Position numbers and translations under genes: made by a program. This document shows positions 61,083 to 64,000 of a DNA stretch of 64,000 bases, piece after piece. The stretch covers positions 1-64,000 of the forward strand of contig DAIDHQ010000004.1 of NCBI GenBank assembly GCA_027459645.1, given 5' to 3'. Each line of letters opens with the position of its first letter. Positions within the stretch are counted from its first letter, which is position 1. Origin of the DNA: Vulcanimicrobiota bacterium (GTDB taxonomy: Bacteria; Vulcanimicrobiota; Vulcanimicrobiia; Vulcanimicrobiales; Vulcanimicrobiaceae). Below the pieces are notes generated by a model. That model had not been told where the DNA came from, did not search any database, and was given only the letters and a program-made list of their open reading frames with translations.

Positions 61083-63274
61083 AAGAGGTTGCCGTGGGCT
61101 CGAACCGGTTGCGCGCAAACGGCCAGAGGACGGCACTGAGCATTGCCCTGTTTCTCGTGCTGTGGCAGTTGCTCGGCATGTTGGGCGAACGTTTGCTGCA
61201 GGTCAGCAACCTCACGCCGATCTATCCGAACGCGGCCCTCGACGTCATCTTCTTGATCCTGGTGGGCTGGCGTTTTTGGCCGCTGATTCCGGTAAGCGGC
61301 GTCCTTTCGTGGGGCTTCGTCGACCATTTCGCGCCCTCCGCGTTTCTGCCGGACCTCGTCGTGCAGTTTTTCGTCGGTCTGGGCTTCGGCCTCGCCGTTC
61401 GCTACCTGATCGAAAACAAACGCATCTCGATTCCTCCGCGGTCGATCTCCGACATCGGCTGGCTGTGCGGCTTAACGGGCATCGTCGCCCCCGTCGTCAT
61501 CGGTGTCGTTACTTCGACGGCGATGGTCGTACTTGGAAAAATTGCGGTCGACGAGATTCCCTTGGGTCTCTCGCGGTTTGCACTCGGCGATGCGACCGCC
61601 GTCGTCGTGCTCGTTCCGACGCTGCTGGTCTTTCTGCGATGGCGCGCGCTACGGCCGCCCGCGGAACATCCCGAGCCTCCGGCGATCGAAGGCCTCGCGA
61701 CGCTCGTTTCCGTGCTCGCCCTCGTCGCGCTCAGCCGGCTGCTCGCATCGCAAATACACGAGACGGTTCTCGATCTGTCTTTCATTCCGGTGGCATGGCT
61801 CGCCATTCGCTTCGGGATGCGCGGTGCCGCCGCGGGCGTCGCCGCAGCGTATTGTGCTTCGTTCGTTGCCTACGCGTTCATGAATCAGAGCGTGGCGGGC
61901 GCCATTGCATCGGAGGCGTTGCTGTTCGCAGAGTCGCTGATGGCGTGGCTCCTGGCGGGCATGACCATGGAGCGCTGGGAGCTTCTCGCGCGCCTTTCGC
62001 GTCGCGCGTACGTCGACGAACTGACCGGCCTTCCCAACCGCGAAAAGTTAATCGAATGGATCGGCCAGCATCAGGAATCGCCCGTCGTACTGATCATCAT
62101 GGACGTCGACGACATGCGCCTGCTCAATCAGGGTGTGGGCCGCATCGCCGCGGATCACGTGCTGCAAGAGATGGCGATTCGCATGCGCGTCACGTTTCCG
62201 TCCTCGCACTTCGTCGCACGCGTGAGCGCCGACGAATTCGCGGTTGCCGTCGTCGACGATCGTAGCCCGCACGCCATTATGGCCGAACTGCGCTCGTTCT
62301 TCGAAGCCCCCTTTGATGCCGACGGCTCGCGCGTCTTTATCTCGGTGGCGATGGGTGCGGTGCGCGCGATTCGAACGGCGTCGCCCGATGAATTGATTCG
62401 CAAAGCCGACATGGCGCTCGACCGGGCGAAATCGACCCCGTCGCGGGCCGTGGTCTATACGCCCGAATTGCAAGCCGGCGAGACGCCGTCGCTCGTCGGC
62501 GAACTACACCGCGCGGTCGAACGCCACGAACTCGTGCCGTTCTTCCAGCCGATCTTTGCTTTCGATCCTCGTGCGAATCTCTGGCAGTGCGTCGGTGCCG
62601 AAGCGCTCTTACGCTGGATTCATCCGGACCGCGGCATCGTCTCCCCGGCAAGCTTCATCGACTTCTTGGAACGCCTGACGATCGGGGATCACGTCGGGTG
62701 GGAGGTGATGGAACAGAGCCTCCTGCAAGCGGCGGAATGGCGCCGTATCATTCCCGAATTTCGAGTCTGGGTCAATCTCTTTGCGCGCCAGACGCTTTCG
62801 CGCGATTGCGATCGGCGGATCGCCGAATTGCTCGAACGCACGCGCGTGCCTGCGGAGGCCCTGGTCGTCGAGATCAACGAAAGCATCGTCGCCAGCGACG
62901 AACGCGACGTCGCAGCGCTCGTCTCGCGCTTGCGCGAGATGGGCGTCGTGAGCGCGATCGACGACTTCGGAACCGGCGGGTCGTCGCTCGGGCGCGTGCG
63001 CGACGTGCCGGCGGCCGTGCTCAAGATCGATCGATCGTTCGTCAATAAGAGCGAAGTCGACGCAAAAGCCAAAGCGGTCGCGGCGACGGTCGTACGCCTT
63101 GCCAACGAACTCGGCATGACCGTTCTCGCCGAAGGCGTCGAAAACATGATGCAACTCGACGTCATGATGGAAACGGGATGCCATCTGGTGCAGGGCTATG
63201 CACTCGGTCATCCGTTGCCGGCGGATCTCTTCGCGCGCACGTTCCTCGAAATCGACCGCGCCGTTTCGTCGTAG
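61079..63274 (+). CDS. MASE1-GGDEF-EAL membrane protein, probable c-di-GMP phosphodiesterase
   Basis: A 731-residue protein. Residues 15-300 form a MASE1-type sensor with about eight membrane helices (LFLVLWQLLGMLGERLL, NAALDVIFLILVGWRFWPLI). A GGDEF domain follows (YVDELTGLPNREKLIEWIGQ), but its signature is SADEF near residue 383 instead of GGDEF, so cyclase activity is unlikely. The EAL domain is intact: AEALLRWIHPDRGIVSP (near 507), VEINESIV, AIDDFGTGGSSLGRV, LKIDRSFVNKS, VLAEGVENMMQ, and CHLVQGYALGHPLPADL. It probably hydrolyses c-di-GMP in response to a membrane signal. ATGA overlap with the GNAT gene. Confidence 0.9.
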   Translation: MKEVAVGSNRLRANGQRTALSIALFLVLWQLLGMLGERLLQVSNLTPIYPNAALDVIFLILVGWRFWPLIPVSGVLSWGFVDHFAPSAFLPDLVVQFFVGLGFGLAVRYLIENKRISIPPRSISDIGWLCGLTGIVAPVVIGVVTSTAMVVLGKIAVDEIPLGLSRFALGDATAVVVLVPTLLVFLRWRALRPPAEHPEPPAIEGLATLVSVLALVALSRLLASQIHETVLDLSFIPVAWLAIRFGMRGAAAGVAAAYCASFVAYAFMNQSVAGAIASEALLFAESLMAWLLAGMTMERWELLARLSRRAYVDELTGLPNREKLIEWIGQHQESPVVLIIMDVDDMRLLNQGVGRIAADHVLQEMAIRMRVTFPSSHFVARVSADEFAVAVVDDRSPHAIMAELRSFFEAPFDADGSRVFISVAMGAVRAIRTASPDELIRKADMALDRAKSTPSRAVVYTPELQAGETPSLVGELHRAVERHELVPFFQPIFAFDPRANLWQCVGAEALLRWIHPDRGIVSPASFIDFLERLTIGDHVGWEVMEQSLLQAAEWRRIIPEFRVWVNLFARQTLSRDCDRRIAELLERTRVPAEALVVEINESIVASDERDVAALVSRLREMGVVSAIDDFGTGGSSLGRVRDVPAAVLKIDRSFVNKSEVDAKAKAVAATVVRLANELGMTVLAEGVENMMQLDVMMETGCHLVQGYALGHPLPADLFARTFLEIDRAVSS

Positions 63275-63307
63275 TCACGAAGCGTTTGCGCGTACCGTTG
63301 AACCGGC

Positions 63308-64000
63308 ATGGTACGTTACGCGCGCTATCCTCTCACAATGCTCCTGGCCGCGAGCGCCGTCGTGATGCTCGCCATTACGCTGCTGGCGCCGCGCATACCG
63401 CTTCCAGCTCGGCCGTACGCCATACCGCACCATAATGCCGCCGTGGTGGAGAAAGTCATGGTGTCGCGGCAATCGGCGGAGGCGGCGGGCACGCTGCAGA
63501 TCGCCCGCCGCGCGTCGCTCGACGTGATCGTTGCGAACGTCGACGCCGCGATTGGACGCGCTTCGTCGATCGCACGACGCGCCGGTGGTGACGTCTTTTC
63601 GCTTCAGGCGGAGAACGACGCGAGTGCCAATGCGTCCGCAGATATGAGGCTGAGAGTTCCAGCCGCCGCCTTTGATGCTTCGCTCCTCGCCTTGGCGAAG
63701 CTCGGCACGGTCAAGGAACGTACGGTCGACGCGGACGATTTGACGTCGAACATCACCGACTCCGCCGCCCGTCTGCGCAACTTACAGCATACCGAAGAAG
63801 ACATCTTGAGCATCATGAACCGCTCGGGTTCCGTTTCGCAAATTCTGGAGGCGGAGAACCAGCTCTCGCAGGTGCGCGAACGGATCGAGGTGCTGGAGTC
63901 GCAATTGAAAGAGATGCGCGGTCGCGTTGCCTACGCGACGATCGGGCTGCATTTCGAGCCGGAGGCGGTGCGCGCCGCCCCCGATCGTAGCGCGAGCGCG
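63308..64000 (+). CDS. DUF4349-like membrane protein, 3'-truncated
   Basis: Open from ATG 63308 to the window end, 231 codons. An N-terminal hydrophobic helix (MLLAASAVVMLAITLLAP) is followed by RRASLDVIVANVDAAIGRAS, GGDVFSLQAENDASANAS, MRLRVPAAAFDASLLALAKL, then GTVKERTVDADDLTSNITD and a coiled coil (SQILEAENQLSQVRERIEVL). The order of a GG turn, RVP, DLT...D and the coiled coil is typical of DUF4349. Family proteins are often lipoproteins or membrane proteins of unknown role. The C-terminal membrane helix, if any, is outside the window. Confidence 0.78.
   Translation, partial: MVRYARYPLTMLLAASAVVMLAITLLAPRIPLPARPYAIPHHNAAVVEKVMVSRQSAEAAGTLQIARRASLDVIVANVDAAIGRASSIARRAGGDVFSLQAENDASANASADMRLRVPAAAFDASLLALAKLGTVKERTVDADDLTSNITDSAARLRNLQHTEEDILSIMNRSGSVSQILEAENQLSQVRERIEVLESQLKEMRGRVAYATIGLHFEPEAVRAAPDRSASA

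Overview
The window is GC-rich chromosomal DNA from a diderm bacterium. A TonB-dependent receptor and a TonB-like protein point to an outer membrane. Genes are packed tightly, many joined by ATGA stop/start overlaps. Housekeeping genes include the mutagenic polymerase pair imuB-dnaE2, gatCAB, mutS2, tyrS, hslO, aroQ, an HU gene, rnhA and rpoB. The overall style reminds me of uncultured phyla such as Eremiobacterota (WPS-2), but no gene here proves that and the assignment is a guess.

Layout. 1-4253: 3' part of imuB, then dnaE2, whose coding sequence carries an in-frame palindromic insertion. 4264-8142: exported barrel-like protein, FAD amine oxidase, TonB-like protein, oxyanion-binding protein and a small membrane protein. 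8117-18522: rlmD, gatC, gatA, gatB, mutS2, tyrS, a zinc-ribbon protein, hslO, aroQ and HU. 18567-18641: tRNA-Pro(GGG).

18600-31050 is the most unusual part: a 12.4-kb integrated element bounded by a perfect 46-bp repeat of the tRNA-Pro 3' half. It has a tyrosine integrase, an excisionase-like protein, an Xre-like protein, a terminase large subunit with a zinc/HTH small-terminase candidate, a winged-helix protein, a small serine recombinase, a ribosomal protein bS21 homologue, and two paralogous proteins joining a SEC-C zinc motif to a GT-A glycosyltransferase-like domain. I see no portal, capsid, tail or lysis gene, so it looks like a terminase-bearing phage satellite or a strongly reduced prophage. 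One leftward transcription unit (29869 to 25574) carries control and packaging genes. A second (25243 to 18958) carries the recombinase, bS21, SEC-C/GT genes and integrase; it starts at a promoter overlapped by a 14-bp palindrome, next to a divergent ribbon-helix-helix gene. Immediately outside the right repeat lie decayed remains of a sister element.

31853-44435: two tandem secreted cysteine proteins, a UbiB/ABC1-family protein, a FecR-type surface protein with C-terminal repeats, rnhA, a polysaccharide deacetylase, a DUF3465-like protein, GNAT and Nudix enzymes, two GT4 glycosyltransferases and a 14-TM MFS exporter. 44628-56464: TonB-dependent receptor, AtoE-type fatty acid transporter, MDR oxidoreductase, RecB-like nuclease-helicase, STAS protein, SNF2 ATPase and a small membrane protein. 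56470-60580: rpoB with its own promoter, a possible attenuator and a terminator, not followed by rpoC. 60603-64000: GNAT, a MASE1-GGDEF-EAL protein with a degenerate GGDEF site, and the 5' part of a DUF4349-like gene. I saw no rRNA genes or CRISPR arrays.
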